Assembly (NCBI RefSeq): GCF_000717595.1
Contig: NZ_JNZO01000036.1
Coordinates: 1 to 64,000 of the forward strand
From: Streptomyces flavochromogenes
GTDB taxonomy: Bacteria; Actinomycetota; Actinomycetes; Streptomycetales; Streptomycetaceae
Direction of reading: 5' to 3'
DNA: 64,000 nt
Shown here: piece by piece, positions 1 to 10,468 of the stretch
How the letters are laid out: each line of letters begins with the position of its first letter
Numbering within the stretch: position 1 is the stretch's first letter
Made by a program: the position numbers and the translations under genes
The notes under the pieces: generated by a model
What the model saw: only the letters and a program-made list of their open reading frames with translations
Told to the model about the DNA's origin: nothing
Database searches by the model: none

Positions 1-636
1 CCGCCACCCTTCTCAACGAGCACGGCAAGTCGGCCCGCGGCGCCCGGGTCCTGCTGCTCGGCATCACGTACAAGCCCGACCTGCCGGACCGCTCCGTCCA
101 CCTCGGCGGCCCCCTCGCCCCGCGGGCCCGTCGCCGCCGAGCTGTCCATACCCTCGATCGGTGTCGAGGACCTGGACGTCCTGCCGTACGAGGGGACGAC
201 CGACGACCGCGCGGGCACCCGCATCCAGGACCGTGGCGTCGCCGCGAGTCCCCACGGCGCGCGCGGTGGTGTGGGGCCGGGCGAGGTCGGCAACTACCTG
301 GTGACCGCCCACCGGCTCTCCGCCGGCGGGCCCCTGCGTGAGCTGCCCTCGGTCGAGGTGGGAGACGTGGTGCACGTCACCGCTGACGGCACCGTCTACA
401 CCTACGAGATCGTCGAGACCCGGAGCACGTCCTTCCGCTCGGCCCGCTCGCTCGCCGAGCAGCGCGCCGCCGTGCCGGGCGAGCCGGGCGAGAAGCCCAC
501 CCGGGCCATGATCACGCTCTCCACCTGCGCGACCCCCGAGGACAACGCCGCGGGCAACTTCTGGCGGGACGCCCAGCACAACCCCGAGCACCGCATCGAC
601 AAGATCGGCGTCCTGACGTCCACGCGGCCCGCGTAG
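1..636 (+). CDS. Class E sortase-like transpeptidase, 5' end missing or replaced
   Basis: The first forward frame is open from the window edge to a TAG at 636. From about base 139 it is a sortase domain: LSIPSIGV, the catalytic His in TAHR (codon 310-312), the catalytic Cys in TLSTC (codon 526-528) and the conserved Arg in HRID (codon 592-594). In actinobacteria class E sortases anchor LPXTG-like (often LAXTG) surface proteins to peptidoglycan. The N-terminal signal anchor is not visible; the preceding ~45 codons are Ser/Pro/Ala-rich and coincide, in another frame, with a dehydrogenase remnant. A GTG at 271 would remove the start of the domain and is unlikely to be the true start. It may be a broken gene although the catalytic triad is intact. 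Confidence 0.65.
   Translation, partial: PPPFSTSTASRPAAPGSCCSASRTSPTCRTAPSTSAAPSPRGPVAAELSIPSIGVEDLDVLPYEGTTDDRAGTRIQDRGVAASPHGARGGVGPGEVGNYLVTAHRLSAGGPLRELPSVEVGDVVHVTADGTVYTYEIVETRSTSFRSARSLAEQRAAVPGEPGEKPTRAMITLSTCATPEDNAAGNFWRDAQHNPEHRIDKIGVLTSTRPA
3..110 (+). pseudogene. C-terminal fragment of a UDP-glucose/ManNAc-type nucleotide-sugar dehydrogenase
   Basis: In the third forward frame the first ~35 codons read as the C-terminal domain of the UDP-glucose/GDP-mannose dehydrogenase family: an Asn-containing helix, then the strand VLLLG followed by ITYKPD and a D-x-S element, the family's conserved LGxxYKPDxxD signature. The similarity stops near base 110, and the rest of this frame is Arg/Pro-rich and unlike the family. 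The frame lies +2 relative to the sortase that follows. Whether the upstream part of the dehydrogenase is intact lies outside the window. It looks like a remnant truncated where the sortase sequence was joined; an assembly error is the alternative. Confidence 0.6.
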
Positions 637-668
637 GAGCCTCGGGGGCCGGGCCGTCACCGGCGGCG

Positions 669-2006
669 TCAGCGCAGCCGGTGCGGCAGGCGGACGCGCA
701 CCAGCGTGGTGTCCACGTCGCTGTCGACCAGGCGCCCGTTCGCGTCGAAGGCCGCCGGGCCGTCCGTCATGCCGAAGTCGTTGTCGTTGAGGAGGACCAG
801 GGTCGAGGAGCCCTCCACCGCGATGCCCTCGATCTTGCCGGGGACGCCCTCGACCGTGTTCAGGTCGACCACCAGGCGCTTGGCCAGGACCGGGGCGCCG
901 GCGGCCGCGTCGTCGTCGAGCTGCTCCAGGGCCGGGTTCGCCGTCGTGTCCCACGGGGAGCCGAGGATGTCGGAACCGCGGCGCAGCCGTACCTCGTAGA
1001 CGCGGGAGGACGTGTCCGTGCGCTCCTGGACCAGCACGCGGTCGCCGCCCAGCGCCACGATCGAGGAGATCTTCAGCTCCGACGTCTTCGTCTGGCCCGG
1101 CTCGACGACTCCCACCGGGTCGAAGCGGTACGCGTACTCCGCCGTGACCCGGTTCGTGCGGGTCGAGAAGCGCAGCAGGCGGGTGTTGCGGGAGCCCTCG
1201 CCGGCGGTCTTGTCCGGGTTGAGCAGCGGGCTCTGCAGCGCCATCACCAGGTCGCCGTCGGGGAGCAGCGCCAGGCCCTCGAAGCCGCGGTTGATCTTGC
1301 GCTTGAGGAAGATCGACGGGAGCGACTCGATCACCGGGTAGTCGGCGCCGGTCAGGCCGAGGCCCTGGGGGACGTGGCGGGCCAGGACCCGTCCCTTGGC
1401 GGAGACGTGCACCAGCGAGGGGCCGTACTCGTCCGCCAGCCAGAAGCTGCCGTCCCGGTCCCGTACGAGCCCCTCGGTGTCGAGGCCGTTCACGTTGTAC
1501 GCGAGCGGGGTCGTGGCGTTGTGGTCGTACGGGGCCTCGTCGCGGCCCGGCTGGTTGGGCAGGCCCGTGACGGGCGCGCCGGAGGCGGTGGTGAGCGGGA
1601 TGGACTTCAGCACCTGGATCCGGCCGCCGACCGCGCGGACCTTCACGATCGCCGGGTCGAAGCCGGGCACCGGGAACGTGCGCCGCTTCTCCTTGCCGAC
1701 CGCTATCTGGCCGTTGGGGCCCCGGTCGGTGACCGTCCAGTACTCGCCTCTCCGCTCGGCCGGGTACAGGTCGCTGCCGATGCCGCCCAGGTCGATGTCC
1801 CGGTCGTCGTCGACGCTGCCGGGCAGCAGGCCGTTGCTGAAGGCGGCCAGCGGGATGTCCGGCAGGGTCGAGGTGGAGACGACCCGGGCGGCGGAGCCGT
1901 GCCGTGCCGGCTCCGCCTCGGCCGTGCCCATGACCACCGTCAGCGCGAGTGCGGTGGACAGCGGAAGGACCACGACGGCGGGCCGGCGCATGAGGCGCGG
2001 ATTCAT
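669..2006 (-). CDS. Secreted phytase-like domain esterase
   Basis: 445 aa. The N-terminus has positive residues and a hydrophobic segment ending near an Ala-rich site (about residue 30), a Sec-type signal peptide. The body matches the esterase-like/phytase-like beta-propeller family: LGGIGSDLY, WTVTDRGPNG, a DTEGL segment, FEGLAL and EGIAVE, all typical repeats. Family members are exported and are thought to hydrolyse phosphate or other esters, with the substrate undefined. ATG at 2006 is chosen over an in-frame start at 2027 because an AGGGAG ribosome site sits 7 bases before it. It converges with the sortase gene upstream and is divergent from the winged-helix gene at 2166. No operon partner. 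Confidence 0.75.
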   Translation of the reverse strand: MNPRLMRRPAVVVLPLSTALALTVVMGTAEAEPARHGSAARVVSTSTLPDIPLAAFSNGLLPGSVDDDRDIDLGGIGSDLYPAERRGEYWTVTDRGPNGQIAVGKEKRRTFPVPGFDPAIVKVRAVGGRIQVLKSIPLTTASGAPVTGLPNQPGRDEAPYDHNATTPLAYNVNGLDTEGLVRDRDGSFWLADEYGPSLVHVSAKGRVLARHVPQGLGLTGADYPVIESLPSIFLKRKINRGFEGLALLPDGDLVMALQSPLLNPDKTAGEGSRNTRLLRFSTRTNRVTAEYAYRFDPVGVVEPGQTKTSELKISSIVALGGDRVLVQERTDTSSRVYEVRLRRGSDILGSPWDTTANPALEQLDDDAAAGAPVLAKRLVVDLNTVEGVPGKIEGIAVEGSSTLVLLNDNDFGMTDGPAAFDANGRLVDSDVDTTLVRVRLPHRLR

Positions 2007-2165
2007 CTGAACTCCCTTTGAACACATGGAATGTCGCCCGTGGAGGCGGGCTCATGGTGCAGTTCCGGCCACAACGGCGGACGTCGGGTGTGCGACGTCG
2101 GGGCGAGTCCTGGGTGAACGCGCGACTCCGGCCCGCGGGCGACAGGACCGGGGGACAATCGCGCC

Positions 2166-3317
2166 ATGGTGATCACCGCGCGCGCCCTCAACCGCTCCAC
2201 TCTCGCCCGGCAGCTTCTCCTCGACCGGGTCCCGATCGGTGTCGGGGAAGCCGTGCGCCGGGTGGTGGCGCTGCAGGCGCAGCAACCGGGCTCGCCCTAC
2301 GTGGCGTTGTGGAACCGCGTCGCCGACTTCGATCCCGCGCTGCTCGACAAGGCCGTGGAGGGTTTCGAGTTGGTGAGGTCGACCCTGATGCGGCTCACGC
2401 TGCATCTGGTGCACGCCGAGGACTACCGGGCGTTCCGGGAGGCCATGGAGCCGACCCTGCGCGGTTCACGGCTCCACGACCCCCGGTTCAAGGCGGCGGG
2501 GTTCACGGCCGACGACGCCGACGCGCTGCTGCCCGCTCTCCTCGACTACGCCGGGGAGGCCAGGAGCGGGGCCCGGATGCGGGAGCGCCTCGAAGCGGCG
2601 CGGGGCGGCCCGGTGGAGGCCGTGGTGTGGCGGATGATGCGGCAGTACGCGCCGCTGTGGCACGCGCCGACGGGGCCGCCGTGGTCGTTCGGGGCGGCGC
2701 AGTCGTTCGTGACGGCGCACGCGCCACTGCCCGTGCTCGGCGATCCGGAGGCGGCGACGGCGGGGCTCGCCGTCCTGATCCGGCGCTATCTGGAGGGGTT
2801 CGGGCCGGCGTCCGTCCCCGACATGGCGCAGTTCACGATGGCGCCGCGGGGGAAGGTGCGCGAGGCGGTACGGCTCCTTGAGGACGAGCTGGAGCGGTGG
2901 GAGGGGCCCGGTGGGATCCTTCTGTACGACGTGCCCGGGGCGCCGCGGCCCGACGAGGACGTCCCGGCGCCGCCCCGTCTCCTCGCGATGTGGGACAGCG
3001 TCCTGCTGGCCTACGCGGACCGCAGCCGCGTCATCCCGGCCGAGTGCCGCAAGCACGTGATCCGCGTGAACGGCGACACGCTGCCGACGCTGCTCGTCGA
3101 CGGGTACGTGGCCGGGGTCTGGCGCCCCGTCGAGGGAGGGATCGAGGCCTCGGCCTTCCACCCGCTGCCCGCCCGGGCCTGGGCGGAACTCGCGGGGGAG
3201 GCCGAGGCGCTCGACGGCTTCCTCGCCGCCCGTGACCGTCGTGTCTACAGCCGCTACGACCACTGGTGGGTCAAGGGGCTTCCCGCGGTGGAGACCCGGC
3301 TGCTTCCGGGGCGCTGA
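2166..3317 (+). CDS. AlkZ/YcaQ-family winged-helix protein (possible DNA glycosylase)
   Basis: 383 aa. The protein starts with a helical Arg/Leu-rich segment and carries the Q-x-Q motif in VALQAQQPGSPY (around residue 40), the catalytic signature of the HTH_42/AlkZ family, followed by winged-helix repeats and a C-terminal segment with WRPVEGG. AlkZ enzymes are monofunctional DNA glycosylases that unhook interstrand crosslinks; Streptomyces carries many paralogs, some linked to self-protection from genotoxic metabolites. No biosynthetic cluster is visible next to it. Divergent from the phytase-like gene. A housekeeping repair paralog is the simplest reading; the lesion specificity cannot be read from sequence. 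Confidence 0.75.
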   Translation: MVITARALNRSTLARQLLLDRVPIGVGEAVRRVVALQAQQPGSPYVALWNRVADFDPALLDKAVEGFELVRSTLMRLTLHLVHAEDYRAFREAMEPTLRGSRLHDPRFKAAGFTADDADALLPALLDYAGEARSGARMRERLEAARGGPVEAVVWRMMRQYAPLWHAPTGPPWSFGAAQSFVTAHAPLPVLGDPEAATAGLAVLIRRYLEGFGPASVPDMAQFTMAPRGKVREAVRLLEDELERWEGPGGILLYDVPGAPRPDEDVPAPPRLLAMWDSVLLAYADRSRVIPAECRKHVIRVNGDTLPTLLVDGYVAGVWRPVEGGIEASAFHPLPARAWAELAGEAEALDGFLAARDRRVYSRYDHWWVKGLPAVETRLLPGR

Positions 3318-3365
3318 CCGCCGTCGAGAGCCGGCGGCAGATGTCGCCGGCCCGGCGTCCGGGGC

Positions 3366-4040
3366 TCAGCCCTTGGCCGTCACCAGCTGCTTGAGGGCGA
3401 TGTTGAGCTGCAGGACGTTGACGCGGGGCTCGCCGATGAAGCCGAGGATGCGGCCTTCGGTGTGGTCGGCGACCAGCTTGTCGACCGCCTTGACGTCCAG
3501 CTCGTTCACCTCGGCGATCCGGTGGACCTGGAGCTTCGCGTACTCCGGGGAGATGTGCGGGTCCAGGCCGGAGCCGGAGGAGGTGACCGCGTCGGCGGGG
3601 ACGTCCGAGGGCTTCACCTTGTAGTCGGCCGTCGAGTTGTCCTCCACGACGGCGGCCTTGGCGTCCTTGACCCACTGGATCAGGTCCGCGTTGTCGCCCG
3701 AGCGGTTCGTGGCACCGGAGAGGATGATCGAGTACTGGGTGTTGACGCTGTTGGAGCCGAGGCCGTTCGACGGACGCGGCTGGAACCACTTCAGGTCCGG
3801 CGCCGCCGTCTCCTCGCCCTCCTTCAGCGGCAGGTCGTAGGTCTGGCCGATCAGTTCGGAGCCGACGACCCTGCCGCTCGCGTCGGTGACCTCGGAGCCG
3901 TTCGCCCTGCCGGGGAAGGCCACTTGGGCGATCCCGGTGACGGCCAGCGGGTAGAGGACACCGCACACGACGGTGAGGACGAGGAGGGCCCGGAGGCCCG
4001 CCCAGAGCAGACGGCCCGTGGTTCCTACGGAGTTGTTCAT
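3366..4040 (-). CDS. kdpC: Potassium-transporting ATPase subunit KdpC
   Basis: 224 aa. One N-terminal membrane helix (about residues 12-35) is followed by a periplasm-facing domain with conserved QVAFPGRANGS, LIGQ, FQPRPS, SGSGLDPHIS and VNVLQLN elements, all diagnostic of KdpC. It is the accessory subunit that stabilises ATP binding in the KdpFABC high-affinity K+ pump. Last gene of the operon; its ATG lies 2 bases after the kdpB stop, so it should be translationally coupled. Full family length. Confidence 0.97.
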   Translation of the reverse strand: MNNSVGTTGRLLWAGLRALLVLTVVCGVLYPLAVTGIAQVAFPGRANGSEVTDASGRVVGSELIGQTYDLPLKEGEETAAPDLKWFQPRPSNGLGSNSVNTQYSIILSGATNRSGDNADLIQWVKDAKAAVVEDNSTADYKVKPSDVPADAVTSSGSGLDPHISPEYAKLQVHRIAEVNELDVKAVDKLVADHTEGRILGFIGEPRVNVLQLNIALKQLVTAKG

Positions 4041-4042
4041 GA

Positions 4043-6144
<2,102 letters not shown>

Positions 6145-6148
<4 letters not shown>

Positions 6149-7809
6149 GCTGCGAGCCCTTCGGCGAGCGGTCCCAGCGCGAGGGCCGGGAAGTAGGTGA
6201 GACCGGTGATGATGAGGATCGTGCCGACCAGCAGGCCCGTGAACAGCGGCTTCTCGGTCCGCAGGGTGCCCGCCGTCTCGGGGACGGGCGTCTGCTCGGC
6301 CAGCGAACCGGCCAGCGCGAGGACGAACACCATCGGCAGGAACCGGCCGAGCAGCATGGCGATGCCGATGGTCGAGTTGAACCACTGGGTGTCCGCGTTC
6401 AGACCGGCGAAGGCCGAACCGTTGTTGTTGGCACCCGAGGTGTAGGCGTAGAGGATCTCGGAGAAGCCGTGCGCGCCGGAGTTGGTCATCGAGTTCGAGG
6501 GCGTGTTCAGCGCCATCGCGACCGCCGTGAAGCCGAGCACCAGGGCCGGGGTGATCAGGATGTAGCAGGCGGCGAACTTGATCTCGCGGGTGCCGATCTT
6601 CTTGCCCAGGTACTCCGGGGTGCGGCCGACCATCAGGCCGGCGATGAACACCGCGATGATCGCCATGATCAGCATGCCGTAGAGGCCGGAGCCGACGCCG
6701 CCGGGCGCGATCTCGCCGAGCTGCATGCCCAGCATCGTGATGCCGCCGCCGAAGCCGGTGTACGAGGAGTGGAAGGAGTTCACCGCTCCCGTGGAGGTCA
6801 GGGTGGTGGCGACCGCGAAGATCGACGAGCCGCCGATGCCGAACCGGGTCTCCTTGCCCTCCATGGCACCGCCTGCGAGGTCGAAGGCGGGGCCGTGGTG
6901 GGCGAACTCGGTCCACATCATCAGCGCGGTGAAGCCGAGCCAGATCGCGGCCATCGTGCCGAGGATCGCGTACCCCTGCCTGAGCGATCCGACCATGCGG
7001 CCGAACGTCCGCGTCAGGGCGAACGGGATGACGAGGATCAGGTAGATCTCGAAGAGGTTGGAGAGACCGTCGGGGTTCTCGAAGGGGTGGGAGGAGTTGG
7101 CGTTGAAGTAGCCGCCGCCGTTCGTGCCCAGCTCCTTGATGACCTCCTGCGAGGCCACCGCCCCGCCGTTCCACTGCTGCGAGCCGCCGGTGAACTGGCC
7201 GACCTCGTGGATGCCGGCGAAGTTCTGGATCGCGCCACAGGCGACCAGGACCAGTGCGCCGATCACCGAGATCGGGAGCAGGATGCGGACCGTGCCGCGG
7301 ACCAGGTCGGACCAGAAGTTGCCGAGCTCGCCGGTACGGGACCGGGCGAAGCCGCGCACCAGGGCGACCGCGACCGCGATGCCGACCGCCGCCGACAGGA
7401 AGTTCTGCACCGCGAGGCCGCCGGTCTGCACGACGTGGCCCATGGCCTGCTCGCCGTAGTACGACTGCCAGTTGGTGTTCGCCACGAACGACGCGGCCGT
7501 GTTGAACGCCTGGTCCGGATCGATCGACACGAAGCCGAGCGAGCCGGGCAGCGACCCCTGCACCCGCTGGAGCAGATAAAGGAAGAGGACACTCACCGCG
7601 GAGAAGGCCAGGACACCGCGCAGGTACGCGGGCCAGCGCATCTCCACCGAAGGGTTGGCACCGATGCCCTTGTAGATCCACTTCTCCACCCGCAGATGCC
7701 TCTCGGAGGAGTAGACCCTGGCCATGTGGTCACCCAGCGGGCGGTACGACAGGCCGAGCGCGACCAGAAGGGCGAGGAGCTGGAGGGCGCCGGCAAGAAC
7801 GGGACTCAT
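6145..7809 (-). CDS. kdpA: Potassium-transporting ATPase potassium-binding subunit KdpA
   Basis: 554 aa polytopic K+ channel-like subunit of KdpFABC with the characteristic four-fold pore repeats, seen as segments such as [33 protein letters not shown] and the [10 protein letters not shown] near the end. It binds and conducts K+ while KdpB supplies energy. Starts 8 bases after the kdpF stop and overlaps kdpB by 4 bases. Length is normal for the family. Confidence 0.98.
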
Positions 7810-7817
7810 GATCGGCC

Positions 7818-7907
7818 TCAGAACCTCTCGGGCTTGACGAGGGCGAGGACGAGGTAGCCCAGGAGGGCGGCGGCCACCAGCAGACCGACGATGTTCTCGG
7901 CACTCAC
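7818..7907 (-). CDS. kdpF: K(+)-transporting ATPase subunit KdpF
   Basis: 29 aa single-helix membrane peptide beginning with a GTG start ([28 protein letters not shown]); the central hydrophobic helix and the ALVKPERF end are the KdpF signature. It sits at the KdpA-KdpB interface and stabilises the complex. The GTG overlaps the TGA of the small upstream ORF (GTGA), so the leader ORF, kdpF, kdpA, kdpB and kdpC form one chain of coupled genes. Confidence 0.93.
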   Translation of the reverse strand: MSAENIVGLLVAAALLGYLVLALVKPERF

Positions 7908-7987
7908 AGCTTGGCCACCCCCTTGGCGATGAAGGCCACCAGCGCGAAGACCGCGATCGTGGTGACGACGAAGGCCACGTCGGCCAT
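7904..7987 (-). CDS. 27-aa single-helix membrane protein, first gene of the kdp operon
   Basis: The ORF encodes a 27-residue peptide starting [10 protein letters not shown] and ending FIAKGVAKL: a short acidic N-terminus, one hydrophobic helix of about 18 residues and a Lys-containing C-terminus. A GGGAG ribosome site lies 7 bases upstream of its ATG, and its TGA overlaps the GTG of kdpF by 4 bases, which argues strongly that it is translated. It resembles KdpF in size and topology but lacks the KPERF end. It could be an extra small subunit or a translation leader that sets kdpF expression. I know of no established function. Confidence 0.75.
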   Translation of the reverse strand: MADVAFVVTTIAVFALVAFIAKGVAKL

Positions 7988-8363
7988 CGTGAGCTCCCGG
8001 ATGCAGGAAGAAGGAAGAACGGATTCTCGGACGAGTCGAGGAAACCTCTCCCCGGCCGCTTCGCCGCCTCCGTTGACGTGCCCCTAACGCCCCCCATGCC
8101 CGTCTTGACGCCTCCCGTACGTCCGGGTGACCTGGCCCACGGATTTCGGGCTCCCCCGGGTTCGGCGCTCCCCCATTGCCAGTGGCCGGAAGGGGACATA
8201 TCTTCGAGCGAAACCTACGGACCGGGATGCTCGTCAGTCCCGGGGCGGCCCGCCGTTCACGGGTCGGACGGCGGGGAGCGGAACCCTCGGGGACGACGGG
8301 GGACGCTGGACGCCGGGCGTACGGGATATCCGTATCCACGTACCCGCAGGAGCTGAGCAGCAC
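7988..8363. other. Divergent intergenic region between kdp and urate oxidase genes
   Basis: About 375 bases hold the upstream regions of the kdp operon (minus strand) and of the urate oxidase gene (plus strand). Apart from the promoter-like element at 8176-8204 I see no gene here; short open frames have no convincing start or composition. No clear kdpE-type site could be identified by eye. Confidence 0.5.
8176..8204 (+). promoter_or_regulatory. Candidate housekeeping promoter for urate oxidase
   Basis: TTGCCA (8176-8181), a 17-base spacer and TATCTT (8199-8204) give a fair match to the HrdB (sigma-70-like) consensus. Transcription would leave a leader of roughly 150 bases before the ATG at 8364. 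Inference from spacing and hexamers only. Confidence 0.4.
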
Positions 8364-9281
8364 ATGAGCAAGCACGTCCTGGCGCAGAACCAGTACGGCA
8401 AGGCCGAGAACCGCATCGTCGCCGTGACCCGCAAGGGCGACAACGGCGCATGGCACGAGATCCGCGACCTGAACGTGTCGGTGGCGCTGCGCGGTGAGTA
8501 CCGCGACGTCCATCTGACCGGCGACAACGGCAACTGCCTGCCGACCGACACCACCAAGAACACGGTCTACGCCTTCGCCAAGGAGCACGGCGTGGCCTCC
8601 CCCGAGGCCTTCGGCATCCTCCTGGCCAAGCACTTCGTGACCTCGCAGGCGGTGATCCACGAGGCGCAGGTCCGGGTCGAGGAGTACGCCTGGGAGCGGA
8701 TCTCCGTCCCCACCCGCAAGGAGCAGCACTCCTTCGCCCGCAAGGGTCAGGAGGTCCGCACCGCACAGATCACCTACTCGGCGAACACCGGGCTCCAGGT
8801 CCTCTCGGGCCTCAAGGACCTCACGGTCATGAACTCGACGAACTCCGAGTTCCACGGCTTCATCAAGGACAGGTACACGACGCTCCAGGAGGCGTACGAC
8901 CGGATCCTCGCCACCAAGGTCACCGCCCGCTGGGCGAACTCGGCCCCGGCGGCCGCGGACGAGGAGCACGACTGGGACCGCTCGTACCAGAAGGTGCGCC
9001 GTCACATGCTGGAGGCGTTCGCGGAGACGTACAGCTACTCGCTCCAGCAGACGCTGCACGCGATGGCCGACCGGGTCCTCGACAACGTCTCCACGGTCAA
9101 CGAGGTCCGGCTCAACCTGCCGAACAAGCACCACTTCCTGGTGGACCTGGAGCCCTTCGGCCTCAAGAACGACAACGAGGTCTACTTCGCGGCGGACCGG
9201 ATGTACGGCCTCATCGAGGGCACCATCCACCGTGACGGCGTGCGGCCGGTGATCGCGACCAGCGACTGGATCACCGCCTGA
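8364..9281 (+). CDS. pucL: Urate oxidase (uricase)
   Basis: 305 aa, the usual uricase length. Conserved features include an N-terminal YGKAENRIVAV, the NTVYAFAKEHG segment, LKDLTVMNSTNSEFHGFIKD and the terminal half with DRVLDNVSTVNEVRLNLPNKHHF. The enzyme oxidises urate to 5-hydroxyisourate in purine degradation. ATG at 8364 is chosen from homology and an AGGAG about 11 bases upstream; the open frame extends further 5' without coding character. In many actinobacteria the gene is adjacent to 5-hydroxyisourate hydrolase and OHCU decarboxylase genes; neither is next to it here, so the rest of the pathway must be encoded elsewhere. Confidence 0.95.
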   Translation: MSKHVLAQNQYGKAENRIVAVTRKGDNGAWHEIRDLNVSVALRGEYRDVHLTGDNGNCLPTDTTKNTVYAFAKEHGVASPEAFGILLAKHFVTSQAVIHEAQVRVEEYAWERISVPTRKEQHSFARKGQEVRTAQITYSANTGLQVLSGLKDLTVMNSTNSEFHGFIKDRYTTLQEAYDRILATKVTARWANSAPAAADEEHDWDRSYQKVRRHMLEAFAETYSYSLQQTLHAMADRVLDNVSTVNEVRLNLPNKHHFLVDLEPFGLKNDNEVYFAADRMYGLIEGTIHRDGVRPVIATSDWITA

Positions 9282-9290
9282 CGCACCGGA

Positions 9291-9644
9291 TCACCACAGC
9301 CTGGCCGTCTCCACTCCCAGCCACACGGCTCCGAGCCCGGCGGCCAGGCTCGCGCCGATGTTGAGCGCCGCGTACCCCCTCGCCCCGTCCTCGTACAGCT
9401 TCAGCGTCTCGTACGAGAAGGTCGAGTACGTCGTGAGCGCCCCGCACAGGCCCGTGCCGAGCAGCAGATGGACCTGCGCCGACGTCACCCCGGTGAGCAG
9501 CCCGAGGACGAACGAGCCGACGACGTTCACGAGGAACGTGCCCCAGGGGAAACCGGGGCCGAAGCGGGCACGCGCCGCGCGGTCCGTGAGGTAGCGCAGG
9601 GGCGCGCCGACGGCGGCGCCCGCGACGACCAGCAGCCAGTTCAC
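9291..9644 (-). CDS. crcB: CrcB/Fluc-type fluoride channel subunit
   Basis: 117 aa, four membrane helices. Fluc signature residues are visible: GAPLRYL, the GTFLVNVVGSF segment (pore Asn) and LCGALTTYSTFSYE (phenylalanine box and Thr/Ser ladder). These small proteins form dual-topology or heterodimeric F- export channels. GTG start, overlapping the stop of the upstream crcB by 4 bases (GTGA). Paired tandem crcB genes usually encode an antiparallel heterodimer. Confidence 0.9.
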   Translation of the reverse strand: MNWLLVVAGAAVGAPLRYLTDRAARARFGPGFPWGTFLVNVVGSFVLGLLTGVTSAQVHLLLGTGLCGALTTYSTFSYETLKLYEDGARGYAALNIGASLAAGLGAVWLGVETARLW

Positions 9645-10084
9645 GCGCTCCCCACCCGGCCCCGCCCGGCCCTCGCGCGCAGGGCCCTGGTGCCGGCGAC
9701 CCCGGCCAGGACGGCGGCGAGCGCGGTGACCAGGGTGGCGCCCTGGTAGAGCAGACCGCGCGTCGGGTCCCCGGCGCTCAGCAGTCGCTCGGTTTCGAGG
9801 CTGTACGTCGAGAAGGTGGTGAACCCGCCGCAGAATCCGGTGCCGAGAAAGGGCCGGAGGAGCGGGTGCGGGGGTGCCGTCGACCACTCGGTCGGCCGCT
9901 CCGTCACCAGGACCATCAGCGAGCCGAGGAGCGCGCACCCGATCACGTTCACCGTGAACGTCGTCCACGGGAAGGCGCCTTCCGGCGTCGGCCAGAGCAG
10001 CCCCGCGCCGTAGCGGGCGGATGCGCCGAGGGCGCCGCCGGCGGCCACCACACCCACGACCGGCAGTTCCGCGCGCAGTCCCAT
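9641..10084 (-). CDS. crcB: CrcB/Fluc-type fluoride channel subunit (upstream partner)
   Basis: 147 aa. Four membrane helices and the same Fluc landmarks as its neighbour: GASARYG, PWTTFTVNVIGCALLGS, and GFCGGFTTFSTYSLE. It probably pairs with the downstream copy to make a heterodimeric fluoride exporter. The C-terminus carries an Arg/Gly-rich cytoplasmic tail that the partner lacks. ATG at 10084 is chosen; a GTG two codons upstream (10090) is also possible because no strong ribosome site is visible. I looked for an upstream fluoride riboswitch and did not recognise one. Confidence 0.88.
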   Translation of the reverse strand: MGLRAELPVVGVVAAGGALGASARYGAGLLWPTPEGAFPWTTFTVNVIGCALLGSLMVLVTERPTEWSTAPPHPLLRPFLGTGFCGGFTTFSTYSLETERLLSAGDPTRGLLYQGATLVTALAAVLAGVAGTRALRARAGRGRVGSA

Positions 10085-10468
10085 GGCCACAAGCCTACGA
10101 GGGACGGATCAAGGCGAGGCGCACAGGCACGGCCCCCGGCCTGGGGCATTAACCGGGGTCCGGCCCGTGCAGCCTCGCTCTGCGATGGTCCGGCCACGCC
10201 GTGCGACGGGTCAAAGCCGGGCCGGCGAGTCTGTCAGATCCCCCTCGGGGTATTCCGGAGGGCGCGGCGAGGGGCGGACCGGCCTGCGGCGGTGGGCCGC
10301 GAGGGGCCCTTGGACACGCCTCCGACCTGCGACGACACGTCGGGAGGTGGTCCGGTCACCATCCGACGGCCGATTCGGGTGCCGGGTACACCTCGCCGCC
10401 GGAGGGCATGTCGGGCGACGGTGGTGGGGCAGCGGGAGGGAGCTGCGCAACCTTCGGGCAGGAGTGTC
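10085..10468. other. Intergenic region between crcB pair and transposase-like gene
   Basis: About 380 bases between divergent genes. The sequence is very GC-rich, with no recognisable gene, terminal inverted repeat or promoter that I can support. The frame of the transposase-like gene stays open through it but its translation is Arg/Pro-rich and atypical. Confidence 0.5.

Noticed and set aside
64..2055. 663-residue minus-strand open frame over the sortase and phytase-like genes
   Set aside because: Translation is Arg/Pro/Gly-rich; the real frames with signal peptide and sortase motifs explain the region.
8127..8363. N-terminal extension of urate oxidase
   Set aside because: The frame is open but contains the putative promoter; the uricase family begins at the ATG at 8364.
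9985..10100. Fluoride riboswitch upstream of the crcB pair
   Set aside because: I could not find the conserved pseudoknot motif; the upstream sequence has no recognisable structure.
10091..10468. Terminal inverted repeat of an insertion sequence upstream of the transposase-like gene
   Set aside because: No matching inverted sequence was found at the 3' side by eye, and no target duplication.
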